Origin: Pseudomonas sp. Irchel 3E13
Lineage (GTDB): Bacteria > Pseudomonadota > Gammaproteobacteria > Pseudomonadales > Pseudomonadaceae
Direction of reading: 5' to 3'
DNA length: 64,000 nt
Assembly (NCBI RefSeq): GCF_900187455.1
Contig: NZ_FYDX01000001.1
Span: 434,001-498,000, forward strand
The notes under the pieces were generated by a model. That model had not been told where the DNA came from and searched no databases. It saw only the letters and a list, made by a program, of their open reading frames with translations. Every line of letters begins with the position of its first letter. Position 1 is the stretch's first letter. Shown here one piece after another: positions 1 to 9,121 of the stretch. A program made the translations under genes and the position numbers.

Positions 1-284
1 TCGCGGATTTCCGCCGGGTAGCCGCTGATGAAAATGACTTTCAGGTCAGGCCGCAGCTTGACCGCGGGCTCGGCGATATCGACCCCGGAAATACCGCCCG
101 GCAGGCGAAAGTCGGTGACCATCAGGTCCAGGTGCGGCTTGCTGGCCAGGATCTCGAACGCCTGCGCGCCGTCCTCGGCCAGCAGAACGCGGTAACCCTC
201 GCCCGACAGGTAGTCATTGAGGACCATCCGGATAACCGGTTCGTCTTCGACGACCAGTACTACATCTTGTGCATCTTCACTCAT
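1..284 (-). CDS. Response regulator receiver protein, truncated by the window edge
   Basis: The reading frame starts at ATG 284 and runs off the left end, so only about 94 N-terminal residues are present. They form a CheY-like receiver: acidic pair in VVEDEP near residues 13-14, phosphoacceptor Asp58 in VTDFRLP, and the conserved Ser in FISGYP. An AAGG ribosome-binding site lies about 8 bases before the ATG. It is the distal gene of a minus-strand signalling run and follows a receiver-histidine kinase after a 56-base gap, so it is a plausible phosphotransfer target of the upstream kinases (inference). No output domain is visible; whether one follows cannot be told here. Confidence 0.9.
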   Translation of the reverse strand, partial: MSEDAQDVVLVVEDEPVIRMVLNDYLSGEGYRVLLAEDGAQAFEILASKPHLDLMVTDFRLPGGISGVDIAEPAVKLRPDLKVIFISGYPAEIR

Positions 285-340
285 GCCAACGCCTTGATTC
301 GGTTCATTCGGGTGGTGTCGTTCGTTGATAGACCCCTGGC

Positions 341-1585
341 TTACGCAGAGGTTGCCTGTTGAAGATCACTTTCGTTTTCCGCGGCATTTCCCTGCATATC
401 GCATACCAGCGGCAGGCTGACGCGGAACGTCGCGCCCTCGCCTTCGGCGCTCTGCACCACGATGCTGCCGCCATGGGCCAGGACGATCTGCTCGGAAATG
501 TACAGCCCGAGGCCGAGCCCGGCGACGCTCAGGTTGGAACTGACCCGCTCGAACTGCTGGAAAATCCGCTGCTGGTTTTCCGGGCTGATGCCAATCCCTT
601 CGTCGCGCACCTCGACGCAGGCCATGTCCGCGTTCGCCGACACCCGCACATGCACCGGGCGCTTGGCGCCATAACGCAGGGCGTTGCTGAGCAGGTTGGC
701 GATCACCTGCTCGATGCGGAATTCATCCCAGACGCCTTCCACGCCGTCGTTGATCACCAGCTCGATCGACGATCCGGCGGCGGCGGCCTGGGCGGAGAAA
801 TTCTCCACCAGGCCACTCACCAGTTGCGCCAGGTCGAAGCGCGAAGGCCGGATCGACAGTTTGCCGGTGCGGATCCGCGAGACATCGAGCATGTCCTCGA
901 TCAGGCGGATCAGGCTGTTGATCTGGCGCTCGTCGCGCTCGACCATGGCGCGCATCTTGTCCAGGGTGAAGGCATCGGCGTTGTCCCGCGCCAGGTGCAG
1001 CTTGCGCAACTGGGTTTCGAGAATCAGGCCGTTGAGCGGCGTGCGCACTTCGTGGGAGACGATGGACATGAAGTCATCGCGCATGCGCACCGCGCGCTCC
1101 AGCTCGCCGCGCGCCACCTGCAACTGTTCCAGCAGCAGTTGCTGCTCCTGGCGACCGCGCTCCAGCGCCTGCAATTGCTGGTCGAGGGCCTTGCGCTGGC
1201 GGTACAGCTCGACGAACACGGTGACCTTGCTTTTCACCGCGTGGGTGTCCAGCGGTTTGTGCAGGAAATCCACTGCGCCGCTTTCGTAGCCCTTGAAGGC
1301 GTAGTTCATCTCGCGCGCCGCGGCGCTGACGAAGACGATGGGAATGTGCTTGGTCTTTTCCGTGCCGCGCATCAGTTCGGCCAGCTCGAAGCCGTTCATG
1401 CCCGGCATCTGTACATCGAGGATGGCCAGGGCGAATTCGTGCTCCAACAGCAGCGACAGCGCCTGGTCGGCGGAGCTCGCCTGGTACACCGTGCGATCGT
1501 TGCCCTTGATCAGCGCTTCGAGCGCCAGCAGGTTCTCCGGGAGATCGTCGACGATCAGCAGTTTGGCTTGGATATGGCTTAGCAT
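341..1585 (-). CDS. Receiver-histidine kinase (REC-HisKA-HATPase_c)
   Basis: A 414-residue soluble protein. An N-terminal receiver (about residues 7-125; Asp57 in AILDVQMPG, Lys110 in FLHKPL) is followed by a short coiled coil (about 125-165), a HisKA dimerisation domain with His178 in SIVSHEVRTPLN, and a HATPase domain with the N box (NLLSNALRYG), G1 (DEGIGI) and G2 (GLGLGLY). No membrane segment is seen. A receiver placed before the kinase core suggests that kinase activity is set by phosphorylation from another kinase, probably the large hybrid kinase of the same operon (inference). Its ATG overlaps the end of the CheB-like gene by seven bases, indicating translational coupling. Confidence 0.93.
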   Translation of the reverse strand: MLSHIQAKLLIVDDLPENLLALEALIKGNDRTVYQASSADQALSLLLEHEFALAILDVQMPGMNGFELAELMRGTEKTKHIPIVFVSAAAREMNYAFKGYESGAVDFLHKPLDTHAVKSKVTVFVELYRQRKALDQQLQALERGRQEQQLLLEQLQVARGELERAVRMRDDFMSIVSHEVRTPLNGLILETQLRKLHLARDNADAFTLDKMRAMVERDERQINSLIRLIEDMLDVSRIRTGKLSIRPSRFDLAQLVSGLVENFSAQAAAAGSSIELVINDGVEGVWDEFRIEQVIANLLSNALRYGAKRPVHVRVSANADMACVEVRDEGIGISPENQQRIFQQFERVSSNLSVAGLGLGLYISEQIVLAHGGSIVVQSAEGEGATFRVSLPLVCDMQGNAAENESDLQQATSA

Positions 1586-2154
1586 TCTTGTGCTTCCAGC
1601 TTGGCGAGCAGATGCCCGATGCCGTTCAAAGGGAGTATATGGTCGGGCCGGTGCAGCGCCAGCGCAGCGTTTGGCATGGTGGCGACCTGAGCCTGGGCCG
1701 GGTCTTGGACGACGGTAAGACCACCGTACTCACTGATTCGTGCCAGACCACTGGCACCGTCTTCGTTGGCACCGGTCAGCAGCACGCCGACCAGCCCCGG
1801 GCCAACGGCGTCGGCGGCGGATTCGAAGAGCATGTCGATCGAGGGCCGCGAGTAATGCACCCGCTCTTCCTGACTCAGGGACAGCGAGCGGTCACGCTCC
1901 AGCGACAGGTGATAGCCGGGGCAGGCGACATAGATCATCCCCGCTTCGAGGCTTTCCTTGTCCCGCGCCTCGCGCACCGGCCGCTTCAGCCGGCGAGCGA
2001 AAACCTCGGCCAGTTGGCTTTCGTGGTCGTCCGGCAGGTGCAGCACGCAGAGCACCGGAATCGCGAACGCCCGCGGCAGCAGCGCCAGCACCGAGAGCAG
2101 CGCACTGACGCCGCCCGCCGAGGCCCCCATGACGATCACTTCGGCCCTGTTCAT
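1579..2154 (-). CDS. CheB-type protein-glutamate methylesterase, catalytic domain only
   Basis: A 191-residue CheB methylesterase domain without the usual N-terminal receiver. The expected catalytic triad is visible: Ser12 in GASAGG, His39 in VLHLPDD and Asp132 in LTGANEDGAS. CheB enzymes remove methyl groups from receptor glutamates, or deamidate glutamines, opposing CheR. No methyl-accepting chemotaxis receptor is encoded here, so the substrate may be a remote receptor or the neighbouring sensor kinase (inference). ATG 2154 overlaps the CheR stop codon by four bases, and its own stop overlaps the next gene. Confidence 0.92.
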   Translation of the reverse strand: MNRAEVIVMGASAGGVSALLSVLALLPRAFAIPVLCVLHLPDDHESQLAEVFARRLKRPVREARDKESLEAGMIYVACPGYHLSLERDRSLSLSQEERVHYSRPSIDMLFESAADAVGPGLVGVLLTGANEDGASGLARISEYGGLTVVQDPAQAQVATMPNAALALHRPDHILPLNGIGHLLAKLEAQEC

Positions 2155-2972
2155 AGTTTGCGGTAGATCCGTTCCGGCTTGACCAGCGCTTCGAAGCGGT
2201 CGGCGTAGGCGGAAAAATCCAGCGTTTCCTTGCTGCCCAGCACCAGGAATCCACGGTGGCAGAGCGATTCGTGGAACAGCCCGAAAGAGCGGTCCTGCAG
2301 GCCCTTGTTGAAGTAGATCAGCACGTTGCGGCAGGACACCAGTTGCGTCTCGGAGAACACGCTGTCGGTGGCCAGGCTGTGGTCGGCGAAGGTGACGTTA
2401 TCGCGCAGGCTGCTGTCGACAATGGCGTTGCCATAGGCGCAGGTGTAGTAGTCGCTGAAGGCACGCTGGCCGCCGGCGGCGATGTAGTTCTGCTCGTAGT
2501 CGCGCATCGACTGCATCGAGTAAATGCCCTGCTTGGCCTTCTCCAGCGACTTGGGATTGATGTCGGTGGCGTAAATGATGGTGCGTTCGAGCAGGCCCTC
2601 TTCGCGCAGCAGGATGGCCATGGAATAGACCTCTTCACCGGTGCTGCAGCCGGCGATCCAGATCTTGATCGACGGCCAGGTCTTCAGGTGCGGCACCACC
2701 TCCCGGCGCAAGGCCAGGAAGTGGCTCGGGTCACGAAACATCTCGCTGACCGGGATGGTCAGGAACTGCAGCAGTTGCATGAACATTCCCGGATCGTGCA
2801 GCACCCGCTCCTGCAGGGCGGTGATCGTCGCGCAGTCGAAATGCCGCGCGGCATGCAGGATCCGGCGCTTGATCGAAGCGCCGGAGTAATCGCGAAAGTC
2901 GTAGCTGTACTTGAGGTAGATGGCCTCGATCAACAGCCGGATTTCAATGTCGGTGTTACGTTCGCTTGTCAA
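2151..2972 (-). CDS. CheR-type protein-glutamate O-methyltransferase
   Basis: A 273-residue CheR with the N-terminal helical domain (about 1-75) and the SAM-binding domain. The SAM motif AGCSTGEEVYS lies at about residue 107, the acidic ATDINP follows, and CRNVLIYF is the family C-terminal signature. The start is TTG at 2972, overlapping the TGA stop of the hybrid kinase. A GGAG six bases before this TTG supports it, and no nearer ATG keeps the family N-terminus. Paired with a receiver-less CheB and kinases, this is an alternative CheR/CheB signalling unit rather than a flagellar chemotaxis operon. Confidence 0.93.
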   Translation of the reverse strand: MTSERNTDIEIRLLIEAIYLKYSYDFRDYSGASIKRRILHAARHFDCATITALQERVLHDPGMFMQLLQFLTIPVSEMFRDPSHFLALRREVVPHLKTWPSIKIWIAGCSTGEEVYSMAILLREEGLLERTIIYATDINPKSLEKAKQGIYSMQSMRDYEQNYIAAGGQRAFSDYYTCAYGNAIVDSSLRDNVTFADHSLATDSVFSETQLVSCRNVLIYFNKGLQDRSFGLFHESLCHRGFLVLGSKETLDFSAYADRFEALVKPERIYRKL

Positions 2973-5900
2973 ATTCGCTCCAGTTGCGGCAGCCAGACAC
3001 GGATCAGGGAAAACAGCCGGTCCAGGTCAATCGGTTTGGCCAGGTAATCATTGGCGCCGGCCTGCAGACAACGCTCCTGGTCGTCCTTCATCGCCTTGGC
3101 GGTCACCGCGATGATCGGCAGCTTGCGCCAGCGCGGGTCCTTGCGGATCAGCCGGGTGGCCTCGAAACCATCCATCTCCGGCATCATCACGTCCATCAGC
3201 ACCAGGTCGATATCGCCGCCCTGCTCGAGTTTTTCGATGGACTCGCGGCCGTTGCGGGCGATCTCCACCAGCGCGCCCTTGTGCTCCAGGGCGCTGGTCA
3301 GGGCGAAGATATTGCGCACATCGTCGTCCACCAGCAGGATCCTGCGGCCTTCGAAGACCTTGTCGCGGCTGCGCGCGGTCCTGAGCATGCGTTGCCGTTC
3401 ATGGGACAGCGTCGATTCGACTTTGTGCAGGAACAACGTCACTTCATCCAGCAGGCGCTCCGGCGAGCGCGCGCCCTTGATGATGATCGAGCGCGAGTAC
3501 TTGAGCAGTTCGGTTTCTTCGTCGCGGGTCAGGTTGCGCCCGGTGTAGACGATCACCGGCGGGAAGGCGCGGATCTCGTCGATGGTCATGCGCTTGAGCA
3601 GCTCGTTGCCGAGCATGTCCGGCAGTTTGAAGTCGATCACCATGCAGTCGTAGATGTTCTCGCGCAGCAGTTCCAGCGCTTCCTGCGCGGTCGCCACGGC
3701 GGTGATCTGCACATCGTCGTCGCCGATCAGGCGGGCGATGCTTTCGCGCTGCAGGTCGTCGTCTTCCACCAGCAGGATGTGCTTGAGTTTCTGGGTCAGC
3801 TTGTCTTCCAGGCGGGCGAACACGGTTTTCAGCTCGTCGCGGCTGGTCGGCTTGACCACATACCCCACGGCGCCCATGTGCATGGCGGTCTCGACCCGGT
3901 CTTCGACGGAAATCACGTGCACCGGGATGTGCCGCGTGGCGGCCTGTTCCTTGAGCCGTTGCAGCACGGTCAGCCCGGAATGGTCGGGCAGGCGCATGTC
4001 CAGCAGGATGGCGTCGGGAATGAACCGCGCGGCCAGTTCGAAGCCGTCGTCGGCGGCCTGGGCCACCAGGCAGTTGTAGCCCAGTTCGTGGGCCAGGTCG
4101 AAGAGGATGCGGGCGAAGTTCGGCTCGTCCTCGATCACCAGGATGCAGCGGTTGGAGAACGGTGCCAGTTGCCGGTCGTCCTCGAAGGACAGGCGCTTGG
4201 CCGGCGCCGCCAGCGGGGTCGGCGGCAGCGGATCGATCAGCGCCGGCGCGACCACCACCGGCTGGGACAATGGCTGTGGACGCGAGATAGGCGAAGGCCC
4301 GACCTGTTCGACGATCGGCTCGTACGCCTCCGGCAGAATCAGGCTGAACACGCTGCCCTTGCCCGGTTCGCTCTGCACCTGGATCTGCCCGCCAAGCAAA
4401 CGCGCCAGATCGCGGGAAATCGACAGGCCCAGGCCGGTACCGCCAAAGCGGCGGTTGGTGGTGCCGTCGGCCTGATGGAAGGCTTCGAAGATGAGTTGCT
4501 GCTGGTCCGCCGCGATGCCGATGCCGCTGTCGCGCACATGGAACACGATGCCGCTGCCAGGCTGGTGGGTGACGGTCAGGCTGACCTGGCCGCGATCGGT
4601 GAACTTCAGCGCGTTGGACAGCAGGTTCTTGAGGATCTGTTCCAGGCGCTGGCGGTCGGTGTAGAGGGTCGCCGGCACATCCGGCTCGATGTTGACGCTG
4701 AAGGCCAGGCCCTTGTCCGCCGCCAACGGCTCGAACATCCCGCGCAGGCCCTCGGCCAGGCGTGCCACCTGGGTGGTTTCGGCGCGCACGTCGAGTTTGC
4801 CGGCCTCGACCTTGGCGATGTCGAGGATGTCGTTAATCAGATTGAGCAGGTCGTTGCCCGCGGAGTAGATCGATTCAGCGAACTTGACCTGCTCGTCGCT
4901 GAGGTTTTCCTGCGGGTTCTCGGCCAGCAGCTTGGCCAGGATCAGCGAGCTGTTGAGCGGTGTGCGCAGCTCATGGGACATGTTGGCGAGGAATTCGGAC
5001 TTGTACTTGCTGGAGCGCTGCAGTTCCTCGGCGCGCTCCTGCAACTGCACCTGGGCTTCGTTCAGCTCGGTGTTCTTGTGGTCCAGGGCATCGCGCTGGG
5101 ACGCCAGGGCGTCGGTGCGTTCGGCCAGTTGCTCGTTGGTCTGCTCAAGCTCCGCGCGCTGGGTTTCCAGGTAGGCCTGGGACTCCTTGAGCACCCGCGA
5201 TTGCTCTTCCAGCTCTTCGTTGGCGGTTTTCAGCTCTTCCTGCTGCACCTGCAGCTCTTCGTTGAGTTGCTGGGTCTGGGCCAGCACTTCCTGCAGGCGC
5301 TGGCGGTAACGCGCGCTCTCGATGGAGGTGCCGAGGTTGTTGGCGACCCGCTCCAGCAATTCGCCATCGCGCGGACTCAGCGGACGCAGGAAACCCAGTT
5401 CAAGCACGCCATTGACCTGGCCGTCGTTGCTCGACGGCATCACCAGCACGCTGCGCGGCAGGCCCTCGCCGAGCCCGGAGCTGACCTTGAAATAATCTTC
5501 CGGCACATCGTCCAGCACCATCAGACGGCTCTGGCTGACAGCCTCGGCCAGCAACCCTTCGTGGGAGCCGACCACCTGGTCCCGGGCTTCCTGCTCGCGG
5601 GAGAAACCGTAGCTGGCGACGCGGTGCAGATCGCCTTGCTCGTCACGCACGTACAGCGCGGCGACCACGCTGCCCAGGTAGTTGGAGAAGAACTGCAAAA
5701 TGTTGTGGCCCAGGGTCGGCAGGGTCTGCTGGCCCAGCACCCGCTCGGCCAGTTGCGACTGGCCGCTGCGGATCCAGGCCTGCTGTTGAAGGTGCTCGGT
5801 GGCACGTTCCTGGGCCTGGAGGTTTTCCTGATAGCTGGTGGAGAGGTTGATCAGGTCGCGCCGGCCAATCCAGGCCAGCAGGCCACTGATCAGGATGATG

Positions 5901-6484
5901 AACGCCAGGTACAGGGAAATGGACACCCAGGTGGTGGTACTGACCTGTTCGTTGCGCTTGGCCCGCAGTTGCTGCTCCAGGGCGACGAAGTCTTCGTATT
6001 CCTTGCGGGTCTGGTCGGTCAGGCGCTTGCCGCGACCGGCCTCGATATCCGAGCGGTAGTCACCGCCACCGCGGCGCGACTGGATCATCTCCCGGGCGAA
6101 GATGTCCCACTCGGCCTGCAGCGCTTCCAGGCGACCGAGGCGATCGATCTGTGTCGGGTTGTCCGCCACCAGCTCGCGCAGGGTCTTCATCTGCGCGCTG
6201 ATCCGTGGCTTGGCCAGTTCGTAGGGATCGAGAAAATGCTCGTCGCCCGTGAGCAGGTAGCCCCGCATGCCGGTTTCCATGTCGATGGACAGCTTCAGCG
6301 ACTCGTTGGCGTTGTTGATCACCCGGTCGGTGTGGCCGACCCACTGGATGACCGAGAGCAGGTAGGCGATTACCGTGACAAACACCACGGCACTCAACAG
6401 GCCGACCCCGAGGGGCAGGCTGATATTGCGCACCAGCAGCTTGCGGAAGCGCTGTTGGTCGGTTGTTGAGGCTGAATGATTCAT
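2969..6484 (-). CDS. Hybrid sensor histidine kinase: CHASE3-GAF-coiled coil-HisKA-HATPase-REC-REC-REC
   Basis: A 1171-residue inner-membrane sensor. Transmembrane segments at about residues 24-47 and 184-206 bracket a periplasmic CHASE3-like domain containing the family pattern [12 protein letters not shown] near residue 70. A GAF domain follows (about 245-390), then a long coiled coil (about 395-495) rich in Glu and Gln. HisKA has His504 in [11 protein letters not shown]; HATPase has the N box and GGTGLGLSI. Three C-terminal receivers each keep their phosphoacceptor ([24 protein letters not shown]). It is the first gene of the four-gene minus-strand run and is translationally coupled to CheR. 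The signal is unknown. Several receivers on one kinase usually imply branched or buffered phosphotransfer. Confidence 0.95.
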   Translation of the reverse strand: MNHSASTTDQQRFRKLLVRNISLPLGVGLLSAVVFVTVIAYLLSVIQWVGHTDRVINNANESLKLSIDMETGMRGYLLTGDEHFLDPYELAKPRISAQMKTLRELVADNPTQIDRLGRLEALQAEWDIFAREMIQSRRGGGDYRSDIEAGRGKRLTDQTRKEYEDFVALEQQLRAKRNEQVSTTTWVSISLYLAFIILISGLLAWIGRRDLINLSTSYQENLQAQERATEHLQQQAWIRSGQSQLAERVLGQQTLPTLGHNILQFFSNYLGSVVAALYVRDEQGDLHRVASYGFSREQEARDQVVGSHEGLLAEAVSQSRLMVLDDVPEDYFKVSSGLGEGLPRSVLVMPSSNDGQVNGVLELGFLRPLSPRDGELLERVANNLGTSIESARYRQRLQEVLAQTQQLNEELQVQQEELKTANEELEEQSRVLKESQAYLETQRAELEQTNEQLAERTDALASQRDALDHKNTELNEAQVQLQERAEELQRSSKYKSEFLANMSHELRTPLNSSLILAKLLAENPQENLSDEQVKFAESIYSAGNDLLNLINDILDIAKVEAGKLDVRAETTQVARLAEGLRGMFEPLAADKGLAFSVNIEPDVPATLYTDRQRLEQILKNLLSNALKFTDRGQVSLTVTHQPGSGIVFHVRDSGIGIAADQQQLIFEAFHQADGTTNRRFGGTGLGLSISRDLARLLGGQIQVQSEPGKGSVFSLILPEAYEPIVEQVGPSPISRPQPLSQPVVVAPALIDPLPPTPLAAPAKRLSFEDDRQLAPFSNRCILVIEDEPNFARILFDLAHELGYNCLVAQAADDGFELAARFIPDAILLDMRLPDHSGLTVLQRLKEQAATRHIPVHVISVEDRVETAMHMGAVGYVVKPTSRDELKTVFARLEDKLTQKLKHILLVEDDDLQRESIARLIGDDDVQITAVATAQEALELLRENIYDCMVIDFKLPDMLGNELLKRMTIDEIRAFPPVIVYTGRNLTRDEETELLKYSRSIIIKGARSPERLLDEVTLFLHKVESTLSHERQRMLRTARSRDKVFEGRRILLVDDDVRNIFALTSALEHKGALVEIARNGRESIEKLEQGGDIDLVLMDVMMPEMDGFEATRLIRKDPRWRKLPIIAVTAKAMKDDQERCLQAGANDYLAKPIDLDRLFSLIRVWLPQLERI

Positions 6485-6755
6485 CTGTAGGGTCCGGGCG
6501 GCAGAATTGGGTTGATTTTTTTGTCTTATGGTTCAGGTTTTCGATCTGACATGCAAACCGCAACCACGCTGCCCCTCCCAGTCTATCCATGTTCACGGCA
6601 ATCGACAGGGCACAAAGCCAGTATTTGAGGCATCGGTTCGCCAATCGTTCCCTGCTTCAACGTCGACCGCTATGCTGCACATCACTGATGCCGGGGAACT
6701 TCCTGCGGCGTTGCGTTTACAGAGTCAGTAATACCTATTGCCGCAGGAGCAACCC

Positions 6756-7112
6756 ATGCCCGCTATTCCCCCTCTTCTGGTCGTTGAAGACGACAACATC
6801 GTGCGCATGCTGTTGGTCGATGTGCTCAATGAACTGGGGTACGAGGTTACCGAGGCCCAAGACGGCGAAGAGGCACTCAAGCTGATCGAAGACCCGCAAC
6901 AGCCCTTTTCGCTGATGCTCACTGACGTCGGCCTGCCCGGCATGAACGGCCAGGAACTGGCCCGCCTGACCCGCGAATTGCGCCCGCTGCTGCCGATCGT
7001 GTTTGCCAGCGGCTATGGCTCGACCATGGATGTGCCGGAAGGCATGCATGTGATTGGCAAGCCGTTCACCATCGATCAGTTGCGGGACAAGATGAAGGGG
7101 ATTCTTGGTTGA
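6756..7112 (+). CDS. Single-domain response regulator (CheY-like)
   Basis: A 118-residue receiver only, with the acidic patch in VVEDDN, Asp57 in LTDVGLPG, Ser in FASGYG and Lys in IGKPFT. ATG 6756 is chosen because an AGGAGC ribosome-binding site lies five bases upstream; an in-frame TTG 18 bases earlier has none. It is transcribed divergently from the large hybrid kinase, so it is likely a phosphorelay partner of that block (inference). It resembles the truncated regulator at the left edge of the window, suggesting two output receivers for one kinase system. Confidence 0.9.
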   Translation: MPAIPPLLVVEDDNIVRMLLVDVLNELGYEVTEAQDGEEALKLIEDPQQPFSLMLTDVGLPGMNGQELARLTRELRPLLPIVFASGYGSTMDVPEGMHVIGKPFTIDQLRDKMKGILG

Positions 7113-7558
7113 ACCCAGGTTGTCAGCGCCTTTGAGATCGAGCGCCGCTTGCGCGGCGCAATCCCCCAATAACCAAACCACCCCCTTCCCTTCCTCCCTT
7201 ATGCAAAACCCCACCCATGTGTCTTCAATCTGAAATATGACCAGCGGGTCACATTTTCTCCGATCCCTCTCCTACACTGGCAAATCCTGCGTGGTACCGC
7301 CCGGACAACCCGACCGAAAAAAGTTGAAACTTTCGGATCACAGCGCCAGTCAGGAATTTAAGTAGGTCATCGCTTCCGGCGTTCCCGGGCGCGGCCCACC
7401 CATCCCTACACTTCGTCAGTTCGCCAATGGCAGGAGCGCCATTTGGCTTAGCGCTTGCACGGGTGACAGGGACGCAACACTGCACAGCAGAAGAGAGATA
7501 GACCGAACAGGCATCGCATTAGGGTGATTCACCCGCAGAACAAGGGATGGAGAGAAGT
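7113..7558. other. Intergenic region upstream of glgA, with REP-like hairpin
   Basis: This stretch holds no convincing gene. At 7142-7159 GCGCCGC/GCGGCGC forms a seven-base stem with a four-base loop just after the response-regulator stop; together with the preceding GAGATCGA it matches the outer part of the REP-type palindromes seen elsewhere in the window, so it is probably a REP remnant acting as a transcript end. The rest is the presumed glgA promoter region. I cannot place a promoter hexamer pair with confidence. Confidence 0.6.
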
Positions 7559-9118
7559 ATGATCAGTGCCGCTGTCGAACCGCATACCGAGCATTTCAAT
7601 CCGGACACCAGCGCCCCCGTGGGCAGTGACATCGTCGCAACGAGCCGTGGCTATGCCGCCGACGCCAGACAGAACCGGCACAAACGCAAAGTCTTGTTCG
7701 TCACTTCGGAAATCGCCGACCTGGTCAAGACCGGCGGCCTGGGCGACGTCTCCGCCGCCCTGCCCCGCGCCATGAGCCACTTGCACGATGTCCGCGTGCT
7801 GATCCCCGGCTACCCGCAAGTGATGGAAAGCGACAACCCGATCCATGTGGTCGGCGAACTGGGCGGCCACGCGGCGCTGCCCGCTTGCCAGATCGGCCGC
7901 ATGGACCTGCCGGACGGCCTGGTCATCTACGTCCTCATCTGCCCCGAGCTGTACCAGCGCGAAGGCACGCCCTACGGCGCCAACAACGGCCGTGACTGGC
8001 CCGACAACCACATCCGCTTCGCCCGCCTGGGCCTGGCCGCCGCCGAAATAGCCGCAGGCGAAGGCATGGTCCACTGGACCCCGGACCTGGTCCACGCCCA
8101 CGACTGGCCCGCCGGCCTGGCCCCGGCCTATATGCACTGGCGCGGCCTGAGCACCCCGACCCTGTTCACCATTCACAACCTCGCCTACCAGGGCGTGGTC
8201 AGCCGCGCCTGCTGCCCGGAACTGGCGATTCCCGAACACGCCCTGCAACAGGAAGGCATGGAGTTCTACGGCAAGCTGTCGTTCCTCAAGGCGGGCCTGG
8301 CCTACTCCAGTCACATCACCACGGTCAGCGCCACCTACGCCCGCGAAATCACCACGCCGGCATTCGGCTGCGGGCTCGACGGGTTCCTCGACAGCAAGGC
8401 CCAGCAAGGGCTGCTCAGCGGTATTCCGAACGGCATCGACGAGAGCTGGAACTCGGCCACCGACAGCCACCTGGAACACCGCTTCGGCCTCAATGACTGG
8501 GAAGGCAAGGCCGCCAACGCCAGCCAAGTCCGCGAGCTGTTCGGCCTTGAGCCGTCGACCGGCCCGCTGTTCGCGGTGGTGTCGCGACTGGTCTACCAGA
8601 AAGGCCTCGACCTGACCCTGGGCGTGGCCGAGTTCATCGTCGAGCAAGGTGGCCAGCTCGCCATCATCGGCCGCGGTGAACCCGAGGAAGAACAGGCCAT
8701 GCGCGAGCTGGCGTTGCGCTTCCCCGGACGGATCGGCGTGCGCATCGGCTTCAACGAAACCGACGCCCGGCGCATGTTCGCCGGCAGCGACTTCCTGCTG
8801 ATGCCGTCGCGCTACGAGCCCTGCGGCCTGAGCCAGATGTACGCGCAGCGCTTTGGTTCGTTGCCGGTGGCGCGCAATACCGGCGGCCTGGCCGACACCA
8901 TCGAGAGTGGCGTCACCGGCTTCCTGTTCGACGAATCCACCGTGGAAAGCTACCGCGAGGCGCTGCAACGGGCCTTCTATGTCTTCGAGAAGAAACCGCT
9001 GCTCAACGCCATGCGATGCCTGGCGATGACCCAACCCTTCAACTGGTGCCAGGCGGTGGAACCCTACGCCCGGCTGTACGAGGAACTGGTCGTCCGCGCC
9101 ACTAGCCAGCGGGGGTAA
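7559..9118 (+). CDS. glgA: Glycogen synthase
   Basis: A 519-residue GT5 glycosyltransferase that extends linear alpha-1,4-glucan from a nucleotide-glucose donor. It shows the N-terminal donor-binding motif KTGGLGDV (Lys57), the HAHDWPAGL segment, TIHNLAYQG, and the C-terminal GT-B motif PSRYEPCGLSQMYA with NTGGLADT. ATG 7559 is preferred because GGAGAG lies five bases upstream; an in-frame ATG at 7547 is possible but has its purine run immediately adjacent. A basic, low-complexity stretch of about 45 residues precedes the catalytic fold. First gene of the alpha-glucan operon, with treZ starting three bases after its stop. In Pseudomonas this order is known, and the glucan can be converted to trehalose by TreY and TreZ. 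Confidence 0.95.
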   Translation: MISAAVEPHTEHFNPDTSAPVGSDIVATSRGYAADARQNRHKRKVLFVTSEIADLVKTGGLGDVSAALPRAMSHLHDVRVLIPGYPQVMESDNPIHVVGELGGHAALPACQIGRMDLPDGLVIYVLICPELYQREGTPYGANNGRDWPDNHIRFARLGLAAAEIAAGEGMVHWTPDLVHAHDWPAGLAPAYMHWRGLSTPTLFTIHNLAYQGVVSRACCPELAIPEHALQQEGMEFYGKLSFLKAGLAYSSHITTVSATYAREITTPAFGCGLDGFLDSKAQQGLLSGIPNGIDESWNSATDSHLEHRFGLNDWEGKAANASQVRELFGLEPSTGPLFAVVSRLVYQKGLDLTLGVAEFIVEQGGQLAIIGRGEPEEEQAMRELALRFPGRIGVRIGFNETDARRMFAGSDFLLMPSRYEPCGLSQMYAQRFGSLPVARNTGGLADTIESGVTGFLFDESTVESYREALQRAFYVFEKKPLLNAMRCLAMTQPFNWCQAVEPYARLYEELVVRATSQRG

Positions 9119-9121
9119 GCC

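Noticed and set aside
2966..6469. A 1167-codon open frame on the plus strand opposite the hybrid kinase
   Set aside because: It is the antisense of a gene with clear kinase and receiver motifs. Its translation has no known domain, and long antisense frames are common in DNA of this GC content.
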